Assembly (NCBI GenBank): GCA_025934735.1
Contig: JAICWP010000023.1
Span: forward strand, 1-64,000
DNA length: 64,000 bases
Origin: Terriglobales bacterium
Lineage (GTDB): Bacteria > Acidobacteriota > Terriglobia > Terriglobales > Acidobacteriaceae
Direction: 5' to 3'
The notes under the pieces are model-generated. The model was not told where the DNA came from. It saw only the letters and a program-made list of their open reading frames with translations, and ran no database searches. The number at the start of each line of letters is the position of its first letter. The first letter of the stretch is position 1. Position numbers and translations under genes: made by a program. Shown here piece by piece: positions 26,667 to 35,432 of the stretch.

Positions 26667-27917
26667 TTAGGCGATCTTGCGCAGCACCAGGGCGGAGTTT
26701 TTCGAGCCGAAGGCGATGCAATTGCATATGGCGTGCTCGATCGCGGCGCGGCGGCCGGGCTGGGGCACGTAATCCAGGTCACACCGCGGGTCGGGAACGT
26801 CCACGTTGAGGGTAGGCGGAATCTGGCCGGTTTCCATGGCAATCAGCGTCGCAGCCACGCCCGCGGCGCCACATGCTCCCTGCGGATGTCCAATCTGCGA
26901 CTTCAGCGCCGACATGGGAATCTCTCGTGCGCGCTCACCCAAGGCAGCCTTTAGCGCTTCGGTTTCAATGCGGTCGTTGAGTTCGGTGGAAGTGCCGTGC
27001 AGGTTCACATACTGCACCTCGGCGGGGCCGATGCCCGCCTCCCGCATGGCCAGGCCGATGGCGCGCGCCGACTCCTCGCCGCCTTCGCGCAGGCGCACGC
27101 GGTGGAAGGCCTCGCAGGTGGTGCCGTAGCCTGAGACTTCGGCGTAGATGTGGGCGCTGCGGGCGCGGGCGTGCTCGTAATCTTCCAGCACCAGCATCCA
27201 CGCGCCTTCGCCCAGCACGAAGCCGTCGCGGTCGGCGGAGAAGGGCCGGGAGGCGCGCTCCGGCGCCTGGTTCCAGGAGCCGGTCAGAATTTTCATCAGA
27301 ATGAAGCCCTTCACGATGCCCAGGGAAATGGGTGCGTCGGCGCCGCCGGTGAGCACGGTGTGAACCGCGCCGGACTGGATCTGGCGCGCGGCATAGCCCA
27401 ATGCGTCAGTGGAAGAGGTGCAGCCGGTGGTGACCACGTGACTGGGCCCGCGGAAACCGAAGCGCATGCCCACGTCGGAGGAAAAGGTGCCCATCACGGC
27501 GGTGGGCACGCAGAACAGGCTCATGTGGCGGAACTCGCCGCGATAGAAGAGCCGGTACTGCTCTTCGGTGAACTCCTGGGAGCCTCCGCCGGAGCCGAGA
27601 ATCACGGCGATGCGGCGCTTTTCCTCCAGCGGGAGAGTGGCGGGGTCGAGACCGGCATCCTGTACCGCTTCGTGGGCGGCGGCAAGGGCGAGTGGCACGA
27701 GGCGCGAAACGTGCTTGCGCTCTTTTTTGTCCACCCAGGCGAGTTCGTCGAAATCGGCGGCTTCGCCGGCCACCTGCACCGAGATTTCGCTGGCGTCGAA
27801 CCGCGAGATGCGGCGCACTCCGCTTTTGCCGGCAAGGATGGCTTCGGCAAAGGCGGCCTTACCCAATCCATTGGGGCTGACCACCCCCAGCCCGGTGATG
27901 ACGGCTCTTCGTCTCAT
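26667..27917 (-). CDS. Beta-ketoacyl-ACP synthase II-type protein
   Basis: The 416-residue condensing enzyme has the Cys-His-His triad of elongating ketosynthases: Cys in VTTGCTSSTDA, His in NLHGTSTELND and His in KSQIGHPQGACGA. It begins MRRRAVITGLGVVSPNGLG, typical of FabF. It lacks the usual companions acpP, fabD or fabG, so it is more likely a specialised or secondary condensing enzyme than the housekeeping FabF. The next gene upstream on the same strand encodes a PF14907-like nucleotidyltransferase, separated by a hairpin repeat. No acyl carrier protein is nearby. Confidence 0.9.
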   Translation of the reverse strand: MRRRAVITGLGVVSPNGLGKAAFAEAILAGKSGVRRISRFDASEISVQVAGEAADFDELAWVDKKERKHVSRLVPLALAAAHEAVQDAGLDPATLPLEEKRRIAVILGSGGGSQEFTEEQYRLFYRGEFRHMSLFCVPTAVMGTFSSDVGMRFGFRGPSHVVTTGCTSSTDALGYAARQIQSGAVHTVLTGGADAPISLGIVKGFILMKILTGSWNQAPERASRPFSADRDGFVLGEGAWMLVLEDYEHARARSAHIYAEVSGYGTTCEAFHRVRLREGGEESARAIGLAMREAGIGPAEVQYVNLHGTSTELNDRIETEALKAALGERAREIPMSALKSQIGHPQGACGAAGVAATLIAMETGQIPPTLNVDVPDPRCDLDYVPQPGRRAAIEHAICNCIAFGSKNSALVLRKIA

Positions 27918-27960
27918 GGCGAAATAGAGTTGTAGGCGCGGGCTGGGGTTGCGGAAAATA

Positions 27961-28031
27961 TCGGAGTCGGGGGTCAGGAGTCGGTAGTCAGCGGGACTTA
28001 ACCGGCTCCCGACTACTGACTCCTGACTACC
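27961..28031. repeat. GACTCCT-word hairpin overlapping a stop codon
   Basis: GGTCAGGAGTCGGTAGTC on the left pairs almost perfectly with GACTACTGACTCCTGAC on the right, over a loop of about 20 bp. The right arm overlaps the stop codon (28027-28029) of the nucleotidyltransferase-like gene. It lies between two minus-strand genes. Confidence 0.75.
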
Positions 28032-29127
28032 AGATCCCTTTATCGCTTCCCGTAACCCTATACGCCAAAGCGGCCACCGATGCCAGCGGGGGCAGAAGGC
28101 TCAGGCGCAGAGCGGCGGGAAGGTCGCCCCGGCCGGCGGTTTGCCGCATCTGCAGCCCGTAGAGGCCGGCGCCTTCGGGCATAAGAGGGAATCGCAGAAA
28201 ACGGCTGCGCACCGTGATCCTGTCGCCGCCGAATTTGGCCGCAGCCAGCACTTCGGCGGGCAGTTCCACCCCCTCGCCGCGGTAGGACTTCACGTAGTCG
28301 GAGACGATCACCAGAAAGGTGGCTACGCCCGGCCAGATGCCGCCCACGTCGGCGCTGCGCCGCAGTTGAGCGAAGTCCAGGGCGCCGCTTTCGACCAGCG
28401 CCGCGGTATCGAGCACGTCGCAAATGCGGAAATAAAAGTGCCGGTACATGCGCTGCAGGGTGGCGATAATGATGCGCTCCTCCGGAGCGGGTACGCGGAA
28501 GGTGTAGCCGCCGACCTCCTTGGGCACGGCGCGCTCGATAACGCGGCGGGCCAGGGCGGTGTGCTCGCCGGTCTGGCCCAGCCGCTGGGCGTGCACTTCA
28601 ATGGCTTCGCGGAGGCCGGGCACGGCAAAGTTCCACTTGTTGGCCAAGCGGTCTCCCCAGCTGCGGGGCTCGAGGTGGGCCTGGAACTTCTCGCGCATTA
28701 CGCGCACGATGCTGCGTTCCGAAGCGGGGCTGAACAGATCAAGGTCGTTGCCCAGGTCGGGCCAGTGGTCGAGCGACTTCATGACCACCACCGGGCAGCG
28801 CGCCGCTTCCAGTTCTCGGCAAACCGAATCCAGGTGACGGACCGCGTTCTCAATGCGCGCCTGCTCGGCGGCCAGAGTGGCTTCGGTCCAGGCGATCAGG
28901 CCGGTGTCGCCGGTTCCGGCGGCCAGGGCGTGCACCGCTTGCAAGGCACGCACCAGGACGTGGTGCGAGTCCGCCAGGCGCACCAGTTCGGCGCGGCCCT
29001 CGGTGTCCAGGCCGGAGACATGGTTGAGCGCTTCCCGCAGCGAGTTGGAACCCGGTTCTTGCTTGTTCAGGGTAAGCTGCGAAAGCGCCCGCAGATGAGC
29101 AACTTCGGGCGACGATGCGAGTGTCAC
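28027..29127 (-). CDS. Putative nucleotidyltransferase-like protein (PF14907-type)
   Basis: This 366-residue protein has a segment (CPVVVMKSLDHWPDLGNDLDLF, near residues 110-131) that matches the pol-beta-like motif of the uncharacterised NTP_transf_5 family, with two Asp residues in NDLDLF. The rest is helical, with a conserved EERIIIATLQRMYRHFYFRICD block. The family has no assigned substrate. Homologues often lie next to polysaccharide or secondary-metabolite genes; here the neighbour is a beta-ketoacyl-ACP synthase. A gene pair is likely, but the function is unknown. Confidence 0.72.
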   Translation of the reverse strand: MTLASSPEVAHLRALSQLTLNKQEPGSNSLREALNHVSGLDTEGRAELVRLADSHHVLVRALQAVHALAAGTGDTGLIAWTEATLAAEQARIENAVRHLDSVCRELEAARCPVVVMKSLDHWPDLGNDLDLFSPASERSIVRVMREKFQAHLEPRSWGDRLANKWNFAVPGLREAIEVHAQRLGQTGEHTALARRVIERAVPKEVGGYTFRVPAPEERIIIATLQRMYRHFYFRICDVLDTAALVESGALDFAQLRRSADVGGIWPGVATFLVIVSDYVKSYRGEGVELPAEVLAAAKFGGDRITVRSRFLRFPLMPEGAGLYGLQMRQTAGRGDLPAALRLSLLPPLASVAALAYRVTGSDKGIW

Positions 29128-29159
29128 GTTCAGCTTGGATGTGAGATGAGGACGAAAAG

Positions 29160-29189
29160 TTGGGTGCTGGCGAGGCCGGTCGGTATAAT
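29160..29189 (+). promoter_or_regulatory. Candidate promoter for the ubiD-family gene
   Basis: TTGGGT (29160-29165) and TATAAT (29184-29189) are spaced by 18 bp. Transcription would start near 29196 and give a leader of about 100 nt that contains the AGCT-type hairpin at 29193-29280. Confidence 0.55.
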
Positions 29190-29192
29190 CCC

Positions 29193-29280
29193 TAGCTCTT
29201 AGCTGTTGGCTCTTGGCTTGGGCGTCGCTATGCCGATGTTTATGCTGAAGCTAAAAGCTAACAGCTAACAGCCAAAAGTT
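29193..29280. repeat. AGCT-word hairpin in the ubiD leader
   Basis: The left arm (AGCTCTTAGCTGTTGGCTCT) and right arm (AGCTAACAGCTAACAGCC) are imperfect inverted repeats around a ~30-bp loop. It would be transcribed as part of the 5' leader of the downstream gene. Confidence 0.65.
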
Positions 29281-29297
29281 AAAACCCCGGAGACCGA

Positions 29298-30893
29298 TTG
29301 CCCTACGATTCTCTACGAGACTGGATTTCCGCCTTGGACCGCGCCGGGGAACTGAAGCGGATACGCGCCGAAGTGGACCCCATCCTGGAAATCACCGAGA
29401 TCACTGACCGGGTCAGCAAAAGCACATCAACTGCCTCCGGCGAGGGTGCCCGCGCCACAAAATCCAGGCCCGGCGGCCCGGCTCTGCTATTCGAGAACGT
29501 CAAGGGCTATCGCACGCCGGTCCTGATCAACCAGTTTGGATCGGCGCGGCGCATGTGCATGGCGCTGGGAGTGGAGTCGCTCGACGATGTGGCGGAACGC
29601 ATTCGCGGCTTCATGGACGTAAAGAGCCCGCAGGGATTCCTCGACAAAGTGAAGATGCTGCCCATGCTGGCGGAAATGGGCAAGTTCTTTCCCCGGACCG
29701 TGGCCAGCGGCCCCTGCAAGGAAGTGGTGCGCCGGGACCGTTTTTCGCTGCTCGACATGCCGGTGCTGAAGTGTTGGCCCAAGGATGCGGGCCGCTTCAT
29801 CACTCTGCCCTGCGTGATTACCCGCGATCCGCTGAGCGGCAAGCGCAACGTGGGCATGTACCGCATGCAGGTGTACGACGAGCGCACCGCGGGCATGCAC
29901 TGGCAGCGGCAGAAGGTAGGCGCGGAGCACTACCGGGAGATGCTGCGCAGAGCGGCGGGTGGAGATCAGGCGACGGCCGACGGCCGATGGGCGGCCGTGG
30001 ACAGCATGGCCAGAACCTCAGGCGGGGCACGGCTGGCATCGGGCTCGCAGCCAAAAGGCAAGATGGAAGTGGCCGTGGCGATCGGAACCGAGCCCGCGCT
30101 GACCTTCTCCGCCATTGTGCCGGCGCCGCCGGAGGTGGAGGAGTTCATTATCGCCGGATTTCTGCGGCAGAAGCCGGTGGAACTGGTGAAGTGCGAGACT
30201 GTGGACCTGGAGGTGCCGGCCACCGCGGAGTACATCCTGGAAGGCTACGTCAACCTGGATGAGCTGCGCACCGAGGGTCCGTTCGGCGACCACACCGGAT
30301 TTTATTCGCTGGAAGACGAGTACCCGGTATTTCACGTGACCTGCATCACGCACCGCAAGGATCCAATCTATGCCACCACCATAGTGGGCAAGCCGCCCAT
30401 GGAAGACGCGTGGATGGGCAAGGCAGTGGAACGGATTTTCCTGCCCATGATGAAGCTGACCATTCCCGAACTGGTGGACATCAATCTGCCGGTTGAAGGG
30501 ATTTTCCACAACCTGATGATTGTTTCCATCCGCAAGTCGTACCCCGGGCAGGCGCGCAAAGTGATGAACGCCATCTGGTCGTTGGGGCAGGCGATGTTCA
30601 CCAAGGTGATCGTGGTGGTGGATGAAGACGTGAACGTGCAGGACCTGCGCGAGGTGGCGCTGAAGGCGCTGAACCATATTGATCCGGAGCGCGATATCCA
30701 GTTCACGCTGGGGCCGGTGGACTCGCTGGACCACGCCTCGCGGCTGCCCGACTATGGCTCCAAGATAGGCATTGACGCTACCCGCAAGTGGGCCAGCGAA
30801 GGCTTTGCCCGCCCCTGGCCGGATGAAATCGTAATGGACGGGACGACCAAGATGATCGTGGACAAAAAGTGGAAGGAACTGGGAATCGAGTAG
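29298..30893 (+). CDS. UbiD-family decarboxylase
   Basis: UbiD enzymes use prenylated FMN to decarboxylate aromatic or unsaturated acids in quinone synthesis. The sequence matches over its length: PALLFENVKG, RRMCMALGV, FGDHTGFYSLEDEYPVFHVTC, and the C-terminal AIWSLGQAMFTKVIVVVDED. In the futalosine route a UbiD-type enzyme is a candidate for the late decarboxylation, but this assignment is inference. The start is TTG 29298. Two apparent in-frame inserts, about 17 residues near residue 45 (STSTASGEGARATKSRP) and about 40 residues near residue 217, make it longer (531) than relatives. No ubiX is adjacent. Confidence 0.93.
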   Translation: MPYDSLRDWISALDRAGELKRIRAEVDPILEITEITDRVSKSTSTASGEGARATKSRPGGPALLFENVKGYRTPVLINQFGSARRMCMALGVESLDDVAERIRGFMDVKSPQGFLDKVKMLPMLAEMGKFFPRTVASGPCKEVVRRDRFSLLDMPVLKCWPKDAGRFITLPCVITRDPLSGKRNVGMYRMQVYDERTAGMHWQRQKVGAEHYREMLRRAAGGDQATADGRWAAVDSMARTSGGARLASGSQPKGKMEVAVAIGTEPALTFSAIVPAPPEVEEFIIAGFLRQKPVELVKCETVDLEVPATAEYILEGYVNLDELRTEGPFGDHTGFYSLEDEYPVFHVTCITHRKDPIYATTIVGKPPMEDAWMGKAVERIFLPMMKLTIPELVDINLPVEGIFHNLMIVSIRKSYPGQARKVMNAIWSLGQAMFTKVIVVVDEDVNVQDLREVALKALNHIDPERDIQFTLGPVDSLDHASRLPDYGSKIGIDATRKWASEGFARPWPDEIVMDGTTKMIVDKKWKELGIE

Positions 30894-30913
30894 CACCTGA
30901 GTAGACTTCTGCT

Positions 30914-30955
30914 GTCATGTTGAGCGAGGGCGGACGCCCGAGTCGAAACACCCCT
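30914..30955. repeat. Dispersed ~42-bp repeat, copy 1
   Basis: GTCATGTTGAGCGAG is followed by a short variable part and GCCCGAGTCGAAACACCCCT. A near-identical copy lies at 49068-49108. Both sit just downstream of plus-strand genes. Confidence 0.7.
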
Positions 30956-31060
30956 GAGCTGCCGGATGTGCCGTGCTGATGGAGGGAGTTTCATCACAAT
31001 CATTAGGGAAGGGTTTTAGGCAGCGTCGGACACTCCAACCACCAACGGTAAAGATCAAAG

Positions 31061-31095
31061 GCCACCTACCACCTAGCCGCTACCACCCACCCCAC
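31061..31095. repeat. CCTACCACC-word repeat upstream of nuoI
   Basis: Imperfect repetition of CCACCTACCACCTAGCC ends just before the TATACT box of nuoI. It is a weakly self-complementary member of the short-word repeats. Confidence 0.45.
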
Positions 31096-31100
31096 TCGTT

Positions 31101-31106
31101 TATACT
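31101..31106 (+). promoter_or_regulatory. Candidate -10 box for nuoI
   Basis: TATACT lies 8 bp before the ATG at 31115. A transcript starting at the normal distance would begin at or next to the start codon, so nuoI may be leaderless. No Shine-Dalgarno sequence is visible. Confidence 0.5.
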
Positions 31107-31114
31107 AAGAACTT

Positions 31115-31636
31115 ATGGCCGTAATTAAGGACATAGCCGCAATTGCCAAGGGGATGAGCATCACCCTGAAGGAGATGTTCTCGCCCACGGTGGTGGAGAA
31201 CTATCCCGACGGGCCGGGGCCCTTGAAGGGAGCGAAGTTTCAGGAGCGCTTTCGCGGAGTCCACGTCCTGCAGCGCGACGAGAACGGACTGGAAAAGTGC
31301 GTGGCCTGTTTCCTGTGCGCGGCGGCCTGTCCTTCGAACTGCATTTATATCGAGGCGGCGGAGAACACCACGGAGCAGCGCATCAGCGGTGCCGAACGCT
31401 ATGCCCAGGTCTACAACATTGACTACAACCGCTGCATCTTCTGCGGCTATTGCGTGGAGGCGTGTCCTACCGACGCCATCACCCACGGACACGGGTTTGA
31501 AATTGCCAGCCTGAATGCCACCAGCCTGGTGTACCGCAAAGAACAAATGCTGGCGCCCCTGCCAGCACACCTTGGATCTAACGCGGTATTCAATCAGGCA
31601 GAGACGGAGACGGGGACGCCGGCGGTCAGGAGCTAG
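31115..31636 (+). CDS. nuoI: NADH-quinone oxidoreductase subunit I (NuoI-type 2[4Fe-4S] ferredoxin)
   Basis: This 173-residue protein carries two [4Fe-4S] motifs: CVACFLCAAACP near residue 62 and CIFCGYCVEACP near residue 108, spaced as in NuoI. In complex I this subunit passes electrons between iron-sulfur clusters toward quinone. No other nuo gene is in the window, so it is either the only copy, displaced from the nuo operon, or a second copy. Its last codons (AVRS) are encoded by a short-word repeat at 31625-31663. A TATACT box close to the ATG suggests a leaderless transcript. Confidence 0.9.
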   Translation: MAVIKDIAAIAKGMSITLKEMFSPTVVENYPDGPGPLKGAKFQERFRGVHVLQRDENGLEKCVACFLCAAACPSNCIYIEAAENTTEQRISGAERYAQVYNIDYNRCIFCGYCVEACPTDAITHGHGFEIASLNATSLVYRKEQMLAPLPAHLGSNAVFNQAETETGTPAVRS

Positions 31637-31663
31637 TGGTCAGGAGTCGGTAGTCAGGAGTTA
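31625..31663. repeat. GTCAGGAG-word repeat overlapping the nuoI stop
   Basis: GGTCAGGAGCTAGTGGTCAGGAGTCGG and TAGTCAGGAGTTAG repeat around the nuoI stop codon at 31634-31636. The words match those of the hairpin at 27961-28031. Confidence 0.65.
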
Positions 31664-31812
31664 GCAAATTCGGCGGACCACGCCAAAGTATCTCTCCGAA
31701 AATGAAATGAAAAGATTCTCTCTGGGTCTCCGCGCCTCAGTGGCGAATCCAAAGTAACCGGCCGCGGGATGACAATCCCCGCCGGAAACCGATAATCTAA
31801 ATACTTCGATAT

Positions 31813-34800
31813 ATGGCAGATTTTCTCCAACGCGTGCGCGACGGGGTGGTGGTGTACGACGGCGCCATGGGCACCAACATCCAGGTGCGCCAGCCCAGCC
31901 CGGATGACTTCTGGGGCAAGGAAGGCTGCAACGAGCTGCTGGTGCTGAGCCGGCCGGACATCATCAAGGACATCCACTCCAGCTTTTTCAGTGTGGGCTG
32001 CGACGTGGTTGAAACCGATACTTTCGGGGCCAGCCGCATCGTGCTGGCGGAGTACCAGCTTGAGGACAAGGTCGAAGAGCTGAATAAGGCCGCAGTGAAA
32101 CTCGCGCGCGAGGTGGCGCAGGGTTTCTCGACACCCGACAAACCGCGATATGTGGCCGGTTCGATTGGGCCCACCACCAAGCTGCCTTCGCTGGGACACA
32201 TCAAGTTCGACGACATGGCGGCCACTTACGTCGAGCAGGCGAGCGCCCTGATCGCCGGCGGCGTGGACATCCTGCTCATTGAAACCTGCCAGGACCTGCT
32301 GCAGGCGAAGGCGGCGCTGGTAGGAGTGTTCGAGGCATTGCGCCAGGCGGGCAAGCGCTTGCCAGTAATGGTTCAAGTAACACTTGAGGCCACGGGCACC
32401 ATGCTGCTGGGCACCGAGATTGGCGCGGCTCTGACCACGCTCGAACCCTTCGACGTGGACGCCATCGGGCTGAACTGCGCCACCGGACCGCGGGAGATGA
32501 ACGACGCGGTGCGTTACCTCAGCGTCAATTCGCCCAAACAAGTTTCAGTGCTGCCCAACGCGGGCCTGCCGCAGAACGTGGGCGGCCACGCGGTGTACCA
32601 GCTCAAGCCGGAGGAGCTGGCGGAATACCACAAGCATTTTGTCGCCGATTACGGAGTGCGCATCGTGGGCGGCTGCTGCGGCACCACGCCCGAGCACCTG
32701 AAGGCGGTGGTGGCAGCGGTCAGCGGCGTAGAGCCGGCAAAGCGCGAGCTCAAACCCACGGCGGCGGCGGCCAGCGCCTACACGATGGTGCCGCTGGATC
32801 TGGATCCCAAGCCCCTGGTCGTGGCCGAGGAGATGAACACGACCACGCAGAAGGCGCAGTTCCGCGAACTGGTGCGGAACAAGAAATATGACGACATCCT
32901 GGCCGTCGCCAAGCGCCTGGTAAGCGAGGGCTCGCACATGCTGGACTTGTGCTGCGCTATCGTGGGCGAAGATGAGAAGGGCTACATGAGCTCGGTGCTG
33001 GAGAAGATTGCCACCCGCGTTCCGGCGCCGGTGCTGATTGATTCCACCGAAGCGGACGTGGTGGAAGAGGCGCTGAAGCGCATACCGGGCAAGCCCATCA
33101 TCAATTCCATCAATCTGGAGGATGGGGAGAAGCGCACCTCGAAAGTGCTGCCCATGGCCAAGCGTTATGGCGCGGCGGTGATCGCTCTAACTATTGATGA
33201 AGACGGCATGGCGCTGACCGCCGACAAAAAGCTGGCCATCGCCAAGCGCATTTTCGAGCTGGCCACCAAGAAGTATGGCGTGCGTCCATCGGACCTGATT
33301 TTTGACGCGCTCACGCTGCCGATTTCGACCGGGCAGGAAGAGTACCGCTCGGCGGGTATTGAGACGCTGCAGGGCATCAAGCGCATCAAGCAGGAACTGC
33401 CGGAAGTGAAGACGCTGCTGGGCGTCAGCAACATTTCCTTTGGTCTGGAGACCTACGCGCGGCGGGTGCTGAACAGCGTGTTCATGCACGAGGCGGTAAA
33501 CCATGGCCTCGACATGGCCATTGTTAACTACTCGAAAATCTATCCGTTGTACAAGATTCCTGAAGAAGAGATTGAACTAGCGCGCAAGCTGATTTTCCGC
33601 GACCAGTCGGCGGGCGACCCGCTGGCCAACTACATGTCTTACTTCGCCAAGCGCGGCGGGCAGGTGGAAGAGAAGGCCACGGCCGAGGTCGAGACGCTGG
33701 CCATCGAGGACAAGCTGAAGTACGCCATCATCCGCGGCGAGAAGGCGATTGGCGACGGCGCGGCGCGGCGCTCCCTTGAACAATTACTTGAAGAAGCGCT
33801 GGCGCAGTACACGCCACTGGACCTGATCAACAACGTGCTGCTGGACGGAATGCGCACGGTGGGCGAACTGTTTGGCGCGCGCAAGATGCAGCTGCCCTCG
33901 GTGCTGGATTCCGCGTCAGTAATGAAGCAGGCGGTGGCCTATCTGGAGCCCAAGATGGAAAAGAAGGCGGGCTCGCAGAAGGGCACGCTGGTGCTGGCCA
34001 CGGTAAAAGGCGACGTGCATGACATCGGCAAAAACCTTGTGGACATTATCCTGAGCAACAACGGCTATCGGGTGGTGAACCTGGGAATCAAGCAGCCGGC
34101 GGACAACATCATCCTCGCGGCGCAGGAGCACAAGGCCGACGCCATCGGCCTGAGCGGGTTGCTGGTGAAGTCCACGCTGGAAATGAAGTATGTCATCCAG
34201 GACCTGGAGCGGCAGAAGCTGGAGTTCCCGGTGATCTGCGGCGGGGCGGCGCTGACGCGCAAGTACGTGGAAGACGACCTGCGGCGCGAGTACTCGAATG
34301 CTGTGTTCTACGCCGACGACGCCTTTGGCGGGCTGCACATCATGGAAGACCTGATCGGGCAGGACGGGCAGCGCGAGAAGCGGCTGGCCGAGGGCCGCAC
34401 GGTAAAGGAATTTGCCAAGGCGGCCGCGGCGGGAGCTTCGGCGTCCGACCCCGCGCCGGAAGTGGTGGAGCGCAGCCCGGTGGTGACGGATGCGCCCAAT
34501 ATTCCTGTGCCGCCATTCTATGGAGCGCGGGTGAAGCGCGATTACGATTTGCGCGAGGTGTTCCGCTACATCAACGAAACCGCGCTGTTCAAGAACCAGT
34601 GGCAGCTGAAAACGGCCTCGCAACAGGATTACGTGCGGCTGGTGCAGGAGAAGTTCCGGCCCATCCTGAAAGATTTGCAGGAAGAGGTGATTGCCAGCGG
34701 GCTGTTCGAGCCCAAGGCGGTGTACGGGTATTTCCCGGCGAATGGCGAAGGGAATGATCTGATTGTGTATGAACCCCCAACCGGGACGCGGGCGCCTGTC

Positions 34801-35316
34801 CCCACGAAAGCAAAAGAACTACTGCGGTTCACCTTCCCGCGGCAGAAGGAAGGGCGGCGGCTGTGCCTGGCGGATTTCTTTGCCCGGCGCGGGTCAGGCC
34901 AGATGGACGTGGTGGGAGTGGCGCTGGTCACCATCGGACCCAAGGCTTCCGAGTTTACCAAGAAGCTGTTCGAGTCGGGCGAGTACACCAAATATCTCTA
35001 CCTGCACGGGCTGAGCGTGGAAACGGCGGAAGCGCTGGCCGAGTTCCACCACAAGCACGTGCGGCAGGAACTGGGCATTGCTGGCGAGGATTCGCCGGAG
35101 ATTCGCGACCTGTTCCATCAGAAGTATCGCGGCTCGCGCTATTCGTTCGGCTATCCGGCGTGCCCCAACCTGGAGGATCAGACCAAACTGTTCCAGTTGC
35201 TTAAGCCGGAAGAAACGATTGGAGTGCGCCTGACCACAGGCTATCTGCTAGAGCCGGAGCAATCCACCTCAGCCATCGTGGTGCACCACCCCGCAGCGAA
35301 ATATTTTGTGGCGTAA
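31813..35316 (+). CDS. metH: Cobalamin-dependent methionine synthase
   Basis: MetH makes methionine from homocysteine and methyltetrahydrofolate with B12. All four modules are present in 1167 residues: homocysteine-binding domain (VVYDGAMGTNIQ; zinc Cys residues in LNCATGP and GGCCGTTPEHL), pterin domain (about 335-620), cobalamin domain with its cap (DVHDIG at 734-739, His736 the cobalt ligand) and the C-terminal AdoMet activation domain (GSRYSFGYPACPN). No riboswitch-like structure was seen in the short gap upstream. The ATG has no Shine-Dalgarno; AT-rich DNA (GATAATCTAAATACTT) just before it may hold the promoter. It converges on the HAD gene. Confidence 0.97.
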   Translation: MADFLQRVRDGVVVYDGAMGTNIQVRQPSPDDFWGKEGCNELLVLSRPDIIKDIHSSFFSVGCDVVETDTFGASRIVLAEYQLEDKVEELNKAAVKLAREVAQGFSTPDKPRYVAGSIGPTTKLPSLGHIKFDDMAATYVEQASALIAGGVDILLIETCQDLLQAKAALVGVFEALRQAGKRLPVMVQVTLEATGTMLLGTEIGAALTTLEPFDVDAIGLNCATGPREMNDAVRYLSVNSPKQVSVLPNAGLPQNVGGHAVYQLKPEELAEYHKHFVADYGVRIVGGCCGTTPEHLKAVVAAVSGVEPAKRELKPTAAAASAYTMVPLDLDPKPLVVAEEMNTTTQKAQFRELVRNKKYDDILAVAKRLVSEGSHMLDLCCAIVGEDEKGYMSSVLEKIATRVPAPVLIDSTEADVVEEALKRIPGKPIINSINLEDGEKRTSKVLPMAKRYGAAVIALTIDEDGMALTADKKLAIAKRIFELATKKYGVRPSDLIFDALTLPISTGQEEYRSAGIETLQGIKRIKQELPEVKTLLGVSNISFGLETYARRVLNSVFMHEAVNHGLDMAIVNYSKIYPLYKIPEEEIELARKLIFRDQSAGDPLANYMSYFAKRGGQVEEKATAEVETLAIEDKLKYAIIRGEKAIGDGAARRSLEQLLEEALAQYTPLDLINNVLLDGMRTVGELFGARKMQLPSVLDSASVMKQAVAYLEPKMEKKAGSQKGTLVLATVKGDVHDIGKNLVDIILSNNGYRVVNLGIKQPADNIILAAQEHKADAIGLSGLLVKSTLEMKYVIQDLERQKLEFPVICGGAALTRKYVEDDLRREYSNAVFYADDAFGGLHIMEDLIGQDGQREKRLAEGRTVKEFAKAAAAGASASDPAPEVVERSPVVTDAPNIPVPPFYGARVKRDYDLREVFRYINETALFKNQWQLKTASQQDYVRLVQEKFRPILKDLQEEVIASGLFEPKAVYGYFPANGEGNDLIVYEPPTGTRAPVPTKAKELLRFTFPRQKEGRRLCLADFFARRGSGQMDVVGVALVTIGPKASEFTKKLFESGEYTKYLYLHGLSVETAEALAEFHHKHVRQELGIAGEDSPEIRDLFHQKYRGSRYSFGYPACPNLEDQTKLFQLLKPEETIGVRLTTGYLLEPEQSTSAIVVHHPAAKYFVA

Positions 35317-35432
35317 AAAATAGCACTTGGCAATTAGCAGTTGGCATTTAGCCAGGAAACGTTCTTGGCAGGTTCCAAGGATGCCCTCGGGGGCTAAGTG
35401 CTAACGGCTAACTGCTAAGTGCTTGTTTTTTA
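35316..35432. terminator. Long-stem bidirectional terminator between convergent metH and the HAD gene
   Basis: The left arm at 35316-35353 (starting AAAAAATAGCACTTGG) and the right arm at 35389-35432 (ending AAGTGCTTGTTTTTT) are inverted copies over about 39 bp with roughly 80% pairing. An A6 run bounds one side and a T6 run the other. The stem begins at the metH stop and ends at the HAD-gene stop, so either transcript would form the hairpin followed by a U-run. The arms are built of degenerate TTAGC/GCTAA words. Confidence 0.8.

Noticed and set aside
31637-31812. Possible cobalamin or SAM riboswitch upstream of metH
   Set aside because: The gap is short and mostly made of GTCAGGAG words and a CCACAGAG-type remnant; no conserved riboswitch core could be found.
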